A DNA stretch of 64,000 nucleotides from Lota lota. Its lineage: Eukaryota; Chordata; Actinopteri; Gadiformes; Lotidae. Location: assembly GCA_026745465.1 (NCBI GenBank), contig JACYXH010000772.1:8420116-8484115 (forward strand). Direction: 5' to 3'. Below are positions 31,912 through 45,430 of this stretch, piece after piece. The notes under the pieces are model-generated. The model did no database searches and was not told the DNA's origin. It saw only the letters and a list, made by a program, of their open reading frames with translations. Each line of letters opens with the position of its first letter. The first letter of the stretch is position 1. Position numbers and translations under genes: made by a program.

Positions 31912-31987
31912 TATGGTTTGTGTATATGGTGCATTGGACATGGGATGTCCAATGCACCAGTTCAATGCCCTATATACACAAACCATA
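31912..31987. repeat. nested hairpin
   Basis: Outer stem of 16 perfect pairs (TATGGTTTGTGTATAT, 31912-31927, with 31972-31987). Inner stem of 14 perfect pairs (GGTGCATTGGACAT, 31928-31941, with 31945-31958) and a GGG loop. A 13-nt segment (31959-31971) bulges on one side and is itself a near copy of the inner arm. Confidence 0.9.
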
Positions 31988-32795
31988 TACTTAAACCTTC
32001 TCCAAGGTTCTCAAAGTGCAGAGATAAACAACAACAGAACAATGTGTCTGTGAAATGACAAAACCTGTCATGACCCACGTTGAAACCAAGTGGATCTAGA
32101 AGTCATACCTATAAACCACAAATTATTTTCTGCAGCTTCTCATTGGAGATTAAACAGAGCTCAACTATTAATTCCCAATTGGTCAAGTTCCATTTCCTGC
32201 TGGACTGATTTTAGACGTGAAACTCACTTTTCTAAATGTATTTTTCCAAATTGCAAATGATTCCCTTTAATAGCTCTCGCCGCTATTGATGTTATTAATA
32301 GACTGCATTTATCGTATATAGCACCTTTTTAGACGCTACGACCACTCAAAGTGTTTCGCATTTCAACCCTCCTGGCACTCACACACACACACACACAGAG
32401 TGATTCGTTACCGTCGTTCTTTCCAGACTAATAAAAAACTATTCCCCTCTATCCCATGCAAAACATTCACCGAAACAAAACAACCCAGTCAGTAGTGAGT
32501 GTTATGTGTTATGTGTTGGAGAGCCCTGTTGGACGTTGGTGTCCAGCGAGGACTACACACACCCTGCAGACACATATCTATTTAGGGGTTGGGAATGGGT
32601 TATGTAGTGGAAGCAGATGGAGGTGAAGGACTGAAAATTTTCCATATGAAGTGTCGTGGCCCTCAGTAGCTGGGTAGGTTCCACCATGACAGCCAGACCC
32701 CTGATCAAGGGGAAATGTGGTTTCAAACAGAACCACTGAGAAACATAAACTTTTACGCATACGTTCAACTTGAGACCGGAAATAGACCAGAGGAG

Positions 32796-32935
32796 GAAAG
32801 ATGATGACCAGCTGAGAGGTTGTGGGTTCGAACCCAGATGTAGGCAGTCTACTTGTGGGCATTCCTGAGCAAAATGTCCTGACCTCTACTTGCTGTATCT
32901 AAATGCACTGCTTCAACTAAATAACTAAACAGTTT
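32796..32935 (+). mobile_element. tRNA-derived SINE
   Basis: B box GGTTCGAACCC in GAGGTTGTGGGTTCGAACCC, then CAGTCTACTTGTGGGCATTC and CTGAGCAAAATGTCCTGACC, which match the family body. Confidence 0.7.
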
Positions 32936-33432
32936 AGTTAAGTTAACAGTAGCTTTAACAAATAATAAAGGAATGAATCTATGGGAAAAAATCTATGATA
33001 TATGTTTTACTAATACTACACAGAATGCTGTGTTTTTAGCACAGTTACAGTGCCTTGGAGCATGTTTCCACAATAAAAGTGCAAGCTGAAGGCACCTAGA
33101 TGTACACAGCACACTCTAATCATAATCCAACGCCAACATCATAAATAATTGAAGCAGGGAATTATGTATTCCGCCATGTGTGATGTATCCTCAACCATAT
33201 GGCCTAACACCAAATTCAGGTCCCTGTCTGGGCATGGCGTTTCAAACTGAACACACACCCAACTTATAGCATATTATTATTAAAGTTTATCTGTAAGACC
33301 ATTCCAAAGGTTGCCAGACACCACTCTCTCACATCTCATTAAATATCACATCGCAACTCCTGCCAAAATTAAAAGTTGATTTGTGTGGATAGGACACGCG
33401 TCCTTGGAGAGAGAGGGGAGGGGAAAGAAAGT

Positions 33433-33436
<4 letters not shown>

Positions 33437-33511
<75 letters not shown>
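33437..33511. repeat. (GA)n microsatellite
   Basis: About 75 bp of GA units. A (CA)n tract follows at 33681-33728. Confidence 0.96.
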
Positions 33512-33515
<4 letters not shown>

Positions 33516-33676
33516 AGAGGAGCCTACTCTGGTATTACCAATGGTGCACTCTGTCAGGGAGTTCAAAGACATGCAGCTCTGTGAAGTATGTAACATTACA
33601 CTCTGTGATTACCATGACAACACTTTTACACAACATCAGAGACGGAGCACGACTCCTACAAACTATGCACACAAGC

Positions 33677-33680
<4 letters not shown>

Positions 33681-33728
<48 letters not shown>
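33681..33728. repeat. (CA)n microsatellite
   Basis: About 48 bp of pure CA, followed by CAACTCTACAACTC repeats to about 33765. Confidence 0.96.
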
Positions 33729-33730
<2 letters not shown>

Positions 33731-34071
33731 CTCTACAACTCAACTCTACAACTCTACAACTCTACATACTGATAAGCAGGAATATAGCTTCAACCAGAGT
33801 GTTAATATTAACTTTTTTACTTTATGGAAAGCATCTAACAGTACCAGAAATACAGACAAGCAGTGTTGATTTAGAGGTCTATGGTCCCAGTTCCAACTAT
33901 TTAGTTAATAACAATGTAACAGTTCTGTCAGAACCCACACTAGAAGAGATGTGATTGGTCAGCATCTGTACAGCTAGTGATATCAGCTGGATCCAGTTCC
34001 AGCCAATCAGGAAGAGCTATTTAAATGAATGGTGTCACTACAGAAGATGAGTTGTACGGTTATCTTAAAGA

Positions 34072-34233
34072 AATCATGTATTTACACCATAGACTGTAGA
34101 GCTTTAGACCCAGTGGCAGTAAATCTTGTATTTACACCATAGACTGTAAAGATTTCGACCCAGTGGCAGTAAAACATGTATTTACACCATAGACTGGGTA
34201 GATATACACCCTGCGGCAGTGAACCAGTCGGTC
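34072..34233. repeat. three tandem copies of a 54-57 bp unit
   Basis: Each copy begins ATGTATTTACACCATAGACT (TTGTATTT in the second) and ends CCCAGTGGCAGTAAA or a variant (CCCTGCGGCAGTGAA in the third). Confidence 0.85.
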
Positions 34234-36711
34234 TCGTGCAGCGAGAGTCAACCACTCTCTTAATTTCATGGCTCGATAAACCAGGAAAACAGAGAAAGTC
34301 ATCAAACAGTGTTTGGATTGAGGAAACCATCATGTCTTTTTAATGACAAATTGAGAAAACCTTTTACACATTTTTACCAAGAAATGACCTGTCCAACACA
34401 CCTCTATGTATTTGTTTGTTACGAGTTAATTTTGCCTTGAAATTGAATTTTACGTTTTCCATTTGTTTCCCCAAAGTCCCAAATGTGGAAGGATTTGGAA
34501 TAGCCACGTTTTGGATAGTTTTGGAAGTGCTGTCAAAATGTCCTATGAGAGTTGAACCAAATGGTTATTTTATGTTGTAAACAGCGCAGCCATCCTATGT
34601 ACCCACACAAACACGGTAGTCTCAGTTTGATGGACAGGGTGTCAGCACCTCAAATCCGTGTGAACAGTTGGGTCCGCCTGAAATGCATTCTTGAGCCCAT
34701 CTGGTAAACAGGTCAAAATTCCACCAAAGGTATAAAATTGATGGAGCAGCAACAGAAAGGGGAACTTTGAGAGCTTTGGTGGCGTCGCTTAACAGCTCCA
34801 TGGCCTTCCACTCCGCTTTGTCAAGTTTTGGTTAAAGATACACCGTACAAGGCTCACTAGCCACTCTCTACGCACAATATAACTATCTTCCTTTATCTGT
34901 TATCTATTCATTTGTTCCAGAGAGTAAAAGTCCACCAACAACGATTTTCCGTCATGGAGTGCTCAGCACAGCCAAGAATCATCAGTGTACATGGGGGGGA
35001 ATCACAACTTTTCTTTCCCTTCCTTGATCAAAGACAGTCCATTTAGCTAAACACTGAAACCACTTCAGTTCAAATTGCTGGCAAGAGAACAAGAGCACTG
35101 AAGACGACTGTGAAAGCCCTGCTTGTGACGGTGTGAACTATTAGGCTGTGGAGGAACGTAGCAAAACAAGATGATTAAAGTGCACTGTGTGCCCACATTT
35201 CATCAAGTCTCATCCTATGCCAACTCTAATGTAATTTTGATAATTCTTTATTTTTTCTCTCCATTGAAACCCACCTATCTCTCCTCCGAGTATTTCTGTA
35301 TAAATACAGCTATCGTCATGCTAGCAGCCTAACCCGTCACATAGCTTTAAGAAAAAAGATTTTTGGCAGTAAAACCCACGCCATATGTTTGCAATTGATC
35401 GTGTGTGTGCCATAAGAAATCCTCAAAGCGTCAGAATGTGTGCGTGTTTGATATACATGTCACTGGGGCCCGTCATAAATTATTAGGTCATTTTCTTGGC
35501 AGCAGGTCTGTTTTTGCAACACACCTTTTTCCCACAACTGGGCGTCGTATGCAAATGAGGGATAGCGCAGCAAATGCTATCACTGAAGCGGCTAGTTTTG
35601 GGAGCATCGTTCCGTGCTAGAGGACACCTGCTGGGCTTCTAGGCTTAGATTGGGAACACAAACGCAGCACACAAATCTCACAAAATAAAGCCCTATAAGG
35701 CAACAAAGCCCAAGCTCATAGTTAGAATGTCTACTCAGCAACACATTAGTTTTATTAAATACACATTTTTCTTCCACATTTCTTTCCAAACCACTCAGTT
35801 TACCCCACTGGCCACACTTTTCTATGCCATTAACACCACGCAGGAACCTTACTTTCAAATTAAAGGTCCCTATAAGGCAACGGACCTGGCTTAAAAGTAC
35901 GAATGTCTGGTCACCAACTCATATTTTTGTTACGTTTGAATTATTACTGTTAATTATAATAAATATATTATTATATTATTATTCTTTCATGTCATACAGT
36001 AAATCAGGTGATATTATTTTCTGTTACTTTCTGTGATAACGTTTCTGTTTGATATCTAATTAAAGTTTTTCTGTCAATGGGTCAAAGGGCCTCCATTTTA
36101 TCACCAGGTCTGGATGGACACTTCCACTTGTGATGTTACAAATGGGTAGATTGGATTGTAATTGGCTATTAAACAACTGGTGGTAGCATAACGGCCTTTC
36201 AATGTTTATCAAAACATTTAGTAAATACCTTTGTGTTCACTAAATATGTTTCTTTAACAGTAACCTATTAATATTCCTCATCAAAGAAACACATGTTTTC
36301 ATGATTTCAATTTCAATATCACTTCTTATTATACTCCAAATGCACTGGACAGGAGGTAAGCTATTGCTAGGTTTTATAAACTTGTCCATTGTCATTCTAG
36401 TCAAGCATTACCAAACACTGTCCTGTAGGGTTCCTGAAGACTAGGATTGGTTGTTAAATGACTCTATTGTTCCATTCTCTGGTTCGTAATTGATATTGAC
36501 TACCAAAGTAGTTCCAGTCAGTCAACTCTAACTGGAATCCAAGATGAAATACAATATATATTTTTTCAACGATGTTACATAACAAGGTATCGGAGCCCTC
36601 AAAGAAACCTTATACCTAAAACAAATCCAAAGAGCCAGTGAACCCACTGTTTCAGCTGGAATTAGAATATTATGAATCTAAAGAAATTGCATTTTGGGCT
36701 GAGAGTTCGAT

Positions 36712-36895
36712 TATCTGTGTCTTCAGGGGAGTCTTTTGAGGTGGAGGATTTCTCTCCCCCGCAATCTGACCCTGAAACACAGGATAGAGTAGGTCCACAA
36801 CCATACCTGTTTGAACCATTACCTCCTCTGGCTCCAGAATTATGGAGGTCGATTTGTGTCTTTATGCCGAGTGCAAAACGTTTTGCATTGTACAC
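36712..36895 (+). pseudogene. possible transposon-gene fragment
   Basis: The plus-strand frame carries SSGESFEVEDFSPPQSDPET then DRVGPQPYLFEPLPP. The PQPYLFEP core resembles short motifs in repeated fish genes of unknown function. No start, splice sites or continuation were found, so this is a weak call. Confidence 0.2.
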
Positions 36896-37260
36896 ACAAA
36901 CAATTATTCAGAAAGCTTTTTAGTTTGTAACAGACCAATATTTTTCCCCAACCAAGTATTATATTATCAAAACGTTATGCAATCCAATAAAAGAATATTT
37001 CAAAACAAAGTAATCACTTTAAAAGTTTTGAGAGCATTTTACATTAAAAAGAATGATTCTGAGACCAAAAACAAGGCTACAATTTTGTAAGAGGCCAGAA
37101 AATGTGTGGCAATCAAATATTACCTAATCGAGATCAAAGCTATATGCATCTTAATTGAAAATAATTATATTTCACACAAAAACAGAAAATAAAAACTTTT
37201 TGAGAAGAAACAAAACTCATTTGGTTAGGTGTTCTAATGGTTTGATCTCTGTTACATTTT

Positions 37261-37963
37261 CTGTGCATTTGCAAAGTGAACGTTTTTGGTTGCGAAGTAA
37301 AACATTTTGGTTGCAAATTCTGGTCTTTCGTTTTCATTTTTGCCCCCACACCAGTGGGCGGGCATTAGAAGGAATTGAGGATAATGCTTCTCCATTGGTC
37401 GATCGTTTTTAATGTAAGTGTCTACAACCAATACAGTTAGTTCCGCTAACGCAAAGCTAGTGGAAACTAACGTACGTTACTTTAATGTGGTACTCTGCAA
37501 GACACGCCTGTTTATAACAAGGTGTGTTAAAGTTGTTGTTGTGTTGTGGAATTGCGACGAATGGGCTGAAGTGAACTCCGCTACATCTGGCGGATTTGGG
37601 TAAGTGCGATCACGCATCTCACATGCACGCGTTAGGGAACCAGATAGCTCGGAAACCAGTTGGCTCATAACACCTGCAATTAAACAACATTCCAATTACT
37701 TTATATACTGTAACATGATTAATACAATGCTAATGTATGATAACGCATCGAGTGCAAGTCTGTACGTGTTTGTAGGGTATAAATCGTAATTGGTATTGTT
37801 AGTGAAAACGCAGTGAAAACGTTCAACCAATGGAGAAGCACCACCAACAACTCCCTCTAAAGCCCGCCCACTGGTATGGGGTCAAAAGTGCAAACGAAAG
37901 ACCAGAATTTGCAACAATTGTTTTTAACTTCGCAACCAAAAACTTTCACTTTGCAAACGCACA
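37261..37963. mobile_element. long inverted repeat, probable fold-back DNA element
   Basis: Left arm 37261-37406 and right arm 37819-37963 are reverse complements over about 145 bp with scattered changes. Shared words include GCAAATTCTGGTCTTTCG, CCAGTGGGCGGGC and GCTTCTCCATTGGT. The spacer is about 410 bp. No transposase frame and no clear target duplication were found. Confidence 0.75.
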
Positions 37964-38397
37964 GTTTGTAGATAAATCTACTGTTAGATCTACAGTTTGT
38001 GTTCACAAGCTGTGCCTCATTGATCTTGAATGGTTGCTCTTTATGAGTCCACTGTCTGCTGTTGTCTCCTTGGTCTGCAGGAGGCACTGTTTCCACCAGT
38101 CAACACATTCTAACCAGAATAATGCAGCCTCTAACATAAACCAAACATTTAACAATTACGTCACTGGTTTCAACAGTATACTACTGAACTGGAAGAGGCA
38201 TTTTTAGAGAAGTGTCCTTGCAGAGTTCATGTATTGTATTACTTAATTAATGATGGATAGACAGATAGGTACTTTATTCATCCCTGAAGGGACATTAAAA
38301 TTCAATAACAGCAGCTCACGTTATAAAATAAAATAAGATATCAGTATAAAAAGGCAGGTAAAATCGAATACAATAACAAATTAAGTGTAATATGTAC

Positions 38398-38400
<3 letters not shown>

Positions 38401-38468
<68 letters not shown>
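38401..38468. repeat. (TA)n microsatellite
   Basis: About 68 bp of pure TA. Confidence 0.97.
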
Positions 38469-38470
<2 letters not shown>

Positions 38471-38834
38471 TTGTAATGATATAGTACTTAGTATGTGTCA
38501 GAGCACGATCGTGGTCCATATGTGGTATCTTTCTCTATATGGGTGCACTGACACACCTAAATGGACCAGAACCATCATTAGTGAGACGGGCTAGACCTGG
38601 GCTTGGCCCTGCCGAGACACCTCTGTCAGGATGTTCTATTCTGGAGGTTGGCTCAGAATAACGGAAGGACTTTGACTTCCTGAGCCTGGATGTTCCACCT
38701 CTGAGTTTTGGCTGCTCTTCCGTTTCGAGTTTCTCACAAGATGTCATCCTAGCTTAATGAGATTTGGATGTATGCTCAATGTCCGAAAGCATAGAGTTTT
38801 CTCGCGGTGAGAAAGAAAGACTTCTCATTTGGAG

Positions 38835-38908
38835 CTTTCATGGACAACAAACTGCCTCCCCAACTGCCAAAGGTTTGTTGGGGAGGGCAGTTTGTTGTTC
38901 GATGAAAG
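38835..38908. repeat. 30-bp stem hairpin with 12-nt loop
   Basis: Arm 38835-38864 (CTTTCATGGACAACAAACTG then CCTCCCCAAC) pairs with 38877-38908 with one mismatch and two single-base bulges. The loop is TGCCAAAGGTTT. Confidence 0.88.
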
Positions 38909-39911
38909 GAGAGGCCAAGAGACAATGTTGCAGCCTTGACAGAGTTTGGACCCGCTTTGAACGAGGTTTACAAAACCTTTGACTGGGATGGCATGGCACT
39001 CAACAGTGGCCAAAAAAAATACCATCCTCCCCCAACACCTTCTGTAGAATCCATCCTGGAACACGGTCAGAAACTTTCTCCAGCAGACCTACAAAGTGCA
39101 TGTAGATCCAGTGAGCCTTCCATTATCCATGAGTGATTAAGAACCGGGCTGTACTGCAGCTGTGGTCCTCTCCACTATTCAGTGTGTTTCAGGTAGCACC
39201 CCAGTCCCAACTAGCCAGGACAAGCACCCCAAACTCCAAGCTGCTACTTCCATAGCGGAGGCATTGAACATGGTAGGCTGCACCCCCAAGGTTATACGCA
39301 CAACACAGTATTCCTGCTATTGTTACATGAAACAAAGTCAGAATTTACTCCTTCAACATTAGATCCGACTTTGTGTCTTGAATCCGTTTCACCTCCATAT
39401 CACAGGGTTCTCTTTGCACGCGAGGAAACAGGCTGTGTAACTCTATCCCAATTACTGCACAATTAGCATCAGCTCCTACATAAATGTGATTGAGCAACTG
39501 CAGAGTAAAGCTAATTATTTGTGCTGATATCATACTAGCTCTTGTTATTACAGGCCACCTCGTCTTAATTATAGTAATTAACAGTTCAGTGGGTACACAT
39601 CTTCCCACACACATAATTTGTTCTTTCGAGATTGCAGTACCTTGGTTTAACCACTAGTGAACTTGATGTAAACCATCGGCTGTCATGGTTGAGATTCTAT
39701 CCATTTAAATGTGATTTTGTGGACGGCTGAAAGGGGACTTTAAAAATGACTGGAAAGAATTGAGTCTCTGGCCTCAGGATTTCTGGTTTGCAGATTAGTT
39801 TGTAGTTGCTCAACTTTTTCACTCAAATATAAACTATACAATCTATTTTCAGCTGCAAAGAGATAAAAAAAGACACTTTTCAAAAGCTAGACACAATTTC
39901 CCCACAGGCAC

Positions 39912-39915
39912 GCAT

Positions 39916-39988
<73 letters not shown>
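39912..39988. repeat. (CA)n microsatellite
   Basis: About 75 bp of CA. Confidence 0.97.
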
Positions 39989-39991
<3 letters not shown>

Positions 39992-42900
39992 TTTGCCTTT
40001 AACAAGTCCATTGCCTAATAACACCCTACTGTTAGACCGACACGAGAATATCAGTGTGTGTTTTCTCCCCTGAATAAGATATCAGCTCAAACCCAGTGAT
40101 TTTCCAGTTTTCCACAAGACGGGAAGTTTTCCCCCCTCGCAGTATCAGTGGCGGCATTCTCACACGAGGGGGAAAAAACCCTCTCTGTCACCGCGGCAGC
40201 AGTGCGCGCCTGGGAATCATTACGCGCCTTTACCGCAACACTCTCCCCTTTTTCATTCATGCCTTAATGTTTTGGCCCATCCATCTGGCACGGGCCAACG
40301 TCTCCTGCCTGACTTGGCATAATTACTGCGGGCGTCATCGTAGCGTAGATTAGTTGTCAGATTGAATGGATCTCTGGGAGTAAAATAATCTTTCTATGTA
40401 TTGTTGTTGTTTTATCTCCTCTTGTTTTTCTGGCCAGTGTCGTATTAAATGTAAAAAATGAAAGACGTTGTCACCAGAGGGATAAACAGACATTTTTCCG
40501 TAACCACCGAAAATAATATCTTATGACACTTGTGTATTATTCGGAATATCTTTTTTTCAGAAACTCTACCCTGTAGCGGGTAGCTTGAGCGAAAAATAAA
40601 ACAAAAGAAGTTATGTTCTGGTTGCGTAAACAAAACACTGCGTCTCTGCAGCGCTGCAATGCAACCGTAGCCTACAATACAAACGCTATGTCCTAAATCA
40701 CACTTGGCTCCAACAGAAAACATATGCTTAGACATTTAAAGAGGAATTTAACTTTGTCATGTGTCAGTTCTTCTTCCCTAATTTGCGGCCTCTCCCAGAC
40801 TGTTGATTTCTCAACATACACAATAAGGACGACAAATCAGCGGCCTAGCATGTTGGAATGAAGCCTGCGGAGATTCATGACGACGGGGAGAAGTGAATAG
40901 CAGTCGAGTTAGGGAAACGCTAGTCATTTCATCAGTGGGAAATCAAGGAAAAGTTCGTTTTAAAGTCTGGAGAATCAAAACAAAAGTGGAGACAGGAATA
41001 CAAGCAGCTGTCTCTGTAATCCGACACAGGCCGCGCCAGTTGCTAAGTGACAGGGGCAAAGATGACGGGTCCGAAGTTTTGGGGCCGTGGTTTTACAGGA
41101 AAAAAAACATCTTCTCCCTCTCTCCTTCTGTTTCTGTTCCTCTCCTCCTCTACCCCGCTCTGAGCTCTCTCCCCCTCTCTCCCGCGGTGCTATGGGCGTG
41201 ACGTGGGCAGGGAGGGAGGGGGAGGCTAAATGAGAACCAGACCCCTTCACCCTACTACCGCCCGGATCGCCCTGTGGCCTTTTTTTGTTTTCAAAGACGG
41301 TAAAAAAATAATAAGACCAAGCACTCTCCCAAAAATAGATGCAAGGCTCGCGTGCCAGTGGCTTTCTTTCACTCCCTCTAGTCACGCAAGCATGCTGGCA
41401 GGACCCTGAGCAGTGCAGGGGAAAACCAGACCCAGTCAGAGTGGTGGGGGAGGGGATGGGGGGGGGGGTTCTGAAGGAGGATGAGGAGAGATGGTCCTTT
41501 GGGCCAAGCGGTTCACCTCCTCGAGGAATCCAGCAGCACAGACTTCCGTGCATGCTGCAGGTATGAGGGGGTTTATAGGTAATCCGGGCTGGAGAGGAGA
41601 AGAGAGAGGAGCTAGCCTTGGGTTTGGTGGTCTCATTTCCAGGGGATTCATGTGGTGGTCCTGGGTAGAGAGGAGGAGAGCAAAGGATAGAGAGTAATCC
41701 TTGGCAGAGAAGAGGCTGCCAAGGGGTTAGCTCAACACTCTCTCCATCTCCCCTCTCCTACTTCTGTCACAAAGCCACTCATATATAATAACATTCAGTT
41801 GCAAGTTAGACGAAAAGGTAACCATTGCCTTAAATCATTTGTTATTCAGTAAAGATGCAATGAACAGGCAGACAGCCAGACATTCTGACACAGACAGCCA
41901 AGCAGAAAGAGAGGCAGACAGAAAAACCTGCAGACAGGCATTCTGACAGACAGACAGAAAGACAAGCAGACAGACAGATGGACAGGCAGACAGATAGTTC
42001 TCACACCCTGGTTGGCTTACTGTCAGAGACAACTCGTTTCCTGGAGGGCCCTTTGAACCGGAGGGTGGGGGGGGGGGGTTAAAACCAGTATGATCAATGG
42101 CTGCCAGCCAGGAGCTGACTCCCGTGGCAACACAGAGGTCTGGCTACGTCTAAGCAGTTTCTCTAATGACAGGTAGAAATACTTAGAAGGACTTGGACAG
42201 GTGACGAGACGGCAAGGCCTTCTGGAGGCGACTCAGTTGTATATTATTGTTATCGTCGTTAATGATGATTATATGATTGTTACTGTTACTTGCATTTTCT
42301 GATTTGCCAGCTATAATGGACAATGGAGAATGATAGTCTAGTAAAAACACAAAATAGCTGTTGAATGCACTGTGTAATTGTTAACATTTATTGAACTGCA
42401 AAAATATATATAATGTACCGGTATGTACATATGTATGTTGCTTGCAGTACAGTATAGTCTACAGTGTAAATACAACTGGAATTAAGACTCCTCCTTATTA
42501 TTCAAATGATAATCATCCCTCTGAACACTGTCACTGTCAGTTCAAAGATCAACTAGAACTTATTTGAGGGGATAGATCGGGTCTCCATGTGAAAAGTGCA
42601 AACATTCCTGGCTTCAAACTAATGGAAGCATGTTGTTGTCTCTCTCTCTGCCAAGGACTCAAAGTCAATGCTCAACACAACCTTAACAATTACACAACAA
42701 CTTATCATTGTACCATTGTACATGTAGTTGGAACCGTCACTGGAACAGGACAATACATTTTCTCTTGACATAGCAAAACTAAACATTTGTCTTGAAATTC
42801 ATTGTCAGAGTACTCCACTGGAGTACAACCTCACCGAAAACAACTTCTGAAAATCGAAACATCTCAATCGTGAAAAAAGGAATACGCTCAGCTGAACGTA

Positions 42901-45286
42901 GCTCTGTGCCACAGTGTTTAGCTGAACACAAGTCAAATAAAAGCAGAGTTTACTTTGCAAGGATAACAGAGCAAGCCCGAGACGAGAGAAGCGCCATCTC
43001 AGGTAGGAGGGCAAGGTCAGAGAAAGTATAGGATGCCCTGCATCTTCAGACGGCCGACGGTGAACAGGCAATCTGCTGAGAGCTGTGCTGCTGTGTTGAA
43101 GTCTCAAGTCCAAATGACAGGTCTCCCTCCCTCGGGTTTAAGCCGGGCCTTTAATTTAAGCTCTGTGTAATGACTTGGCCCCGGGCCCCGGGCTCATTGG
43201 CGGTGTGTTGTCTTGTGTGTGTGTACACTGGCCCTCGATCTGAGGCCCCTGTGTTTTGGTTCCACCGCTGGGCTCCTAACCTGCGCTGTCTGAGAGTAGC
43301 CGGCTCATGACAGCATTGATGAGTTTGCTGGGAAAGGGGGGGAGGGTGGAGAGAGTGGAGAGGGAGGAAAAGAAAGACAGACAGAGTGAAGAGAGGGAGG
43401 GAGAGAATGAAAGGAAGGGAGGGGGAGACAGAGGGGATTGGGGGGAAGAGACAGACAGAGAGAGGAAGAGAGTGAAAGAAAGAAGGCGAGAGAGGGAGCG
43501 AAAGAGAGAGAGAGCACATGGCTTTCCAATTCCCCCAAGTCTGGAGTCCCAGTCCAAGAGGAAAATTATATATCAATCTACAATCACAAAAGTGTGTGTG
43601 TGCTTGAATGCAGGCGTGCATGCATGTGTGTGTTTGTGTAATTACTCAGAAAGCCCTCATGGTATGTGTGTGTGTGCGTGCATGCATGTGTGTGTGTGTG
43701 CGTGCATGCGTGTGTGTATGTGTGCACAGTGGTTAGGTTGGAAGAGTACGTACGTGGTCTGGTTTCAGCTTTACCAGAGAGGAGCAGTGATGGCCTGTGG
43801 ACTGTTTAAGATTGTTTAACTCCAGGACACCCAGAATAACACTTTTAATTCCTTAACAGAGAATTTTACATATTTTAAGGTTAAAATGTAACATGCAATT
43901 TCATAAATATTTCAAACGTTTACATCAAGTTCACAATGTTTTTGGTGTATGGTTAGGGAGCATATAAAAATTGGTGTGTGAGTGGATGTTATCTGTGTTT
44001 TGTAATAATTTTGTGCTGCACGTGTTCTTAATCATGCTGGGAATTTAATATGGGATGCTGGGAATATTATCTGTAATTCGTCATATTGTCCTTTAAATGT
44101 TATCTTTATTTAATCATAGACCCATTATCATGTCAATATTATCTGTAATTAGTCATATTGTAATCTCAATAATCTATGTGTTGAATCTCTCCCATGTTTT
44201 TTGGAATTTGTATGATCTAGTGATAATTATTGGACAGCATGATGGATATTCCCAAACATAGACGAGTGATCACAATAGATAATAGTGCCATGGTGGAAAT
44301 TTTTTATGGATTTCATCATGTTATGGTTGATTTCACAGTAGATATAAAACAGGGGCTAGACGGTTATTCCCAAGATCTGTGCTACAATTGTGGAAAGGAT
44401 TTTCCAAATAACGTTAATAGTCAAACTGATTTTGATCTGGGGGTTTCTAATCTCTCATTAGTCATTGTGTAAATCTATCTTCCAAGAATAAAAAAAAAAC
44501 AACACCAGCTGATAATAGATCAAATATATGATGGCAGTTGAACGTTATATAATCTAAATGTATTAATATAAATACAACATATTCACATCGATTGTATACA
44601 AGATACATCCTGACAGCGGTTTCAGATGTGACTCCAGACTAGAGTACATATCTGTAGTCTAAAAACAGTAATTGGAACAGCCAAGCAGAGAAACTGAAGA
44701 CGATGTTTTTCTCATCCGAGTCTATAAGTCACATTTTATATATCATGTCAAGTCCTCTTCAAACCTTTGTTTTGTATGTTAATGGTAAAACATTTGGCGC
44801 CGTCCATGGCTGGGAAAGTGTTTGATCACGGCGGTTTGGAATATAAAATACATTTGTAAAGAGTAAGACATTACTTCGCATGGGTTCTTAAGGTATAAAC
44901 CTTTAGAAATATACTGACATGCTCAGTGATGTGCTGAGGGCGAAGACACTCAGTGTGCGCCACGAGGGCCGACAGTAGTCGAGATGTTTCTGTCTTGAGC
45001 CAGACACACCGCAGGGACCCGAGAGCGAGCGAGGCCAACAGGACCGCGATGAGTTCACAACAGATGATCTGTTGTCGAAATCAAACTCGTATAATCTCAA
45101 GATCTGAGCTCCCCTGTCGATAAAGGTTTGTATATGGAGAAAAGGTTTGAAATGGCTGTTTTGTCTGCTGCCGAAAACAAATTCTTCTTAGGCAAAGCCA
45201 ATCACGTGACTTGGCGAAGCCGTGCTTAGCCTATCGGGTTGCAAATAACCCCCAAATGTGATTTCGGTGAAAAAAACTGAGGTAGC

Positions 45287-45430
<144 letters not shown>

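Noticed and set aside
38935..39136. Plus-strand open frame starting MTEFGPALNEVYKTFDWDGM
   Set aside because: Looks slightly protein-like and is near a hairpin, but no family was recognised, no splice partners were found, and the frame ends quickly.
40975..41553. 192-residue minus-strand open frame
   Set aside because: Composition is low-complexity Pro/Ser/Arg from purine-rich DNA, with no domain, no splice context and no codon-usage signal.
44230..44472. 80-residue plus-strand open frame in the AT-rich intergenic region
   Set aside because: Ordinary length for chance, no recognised motif, no flanking splice or promoter signal.
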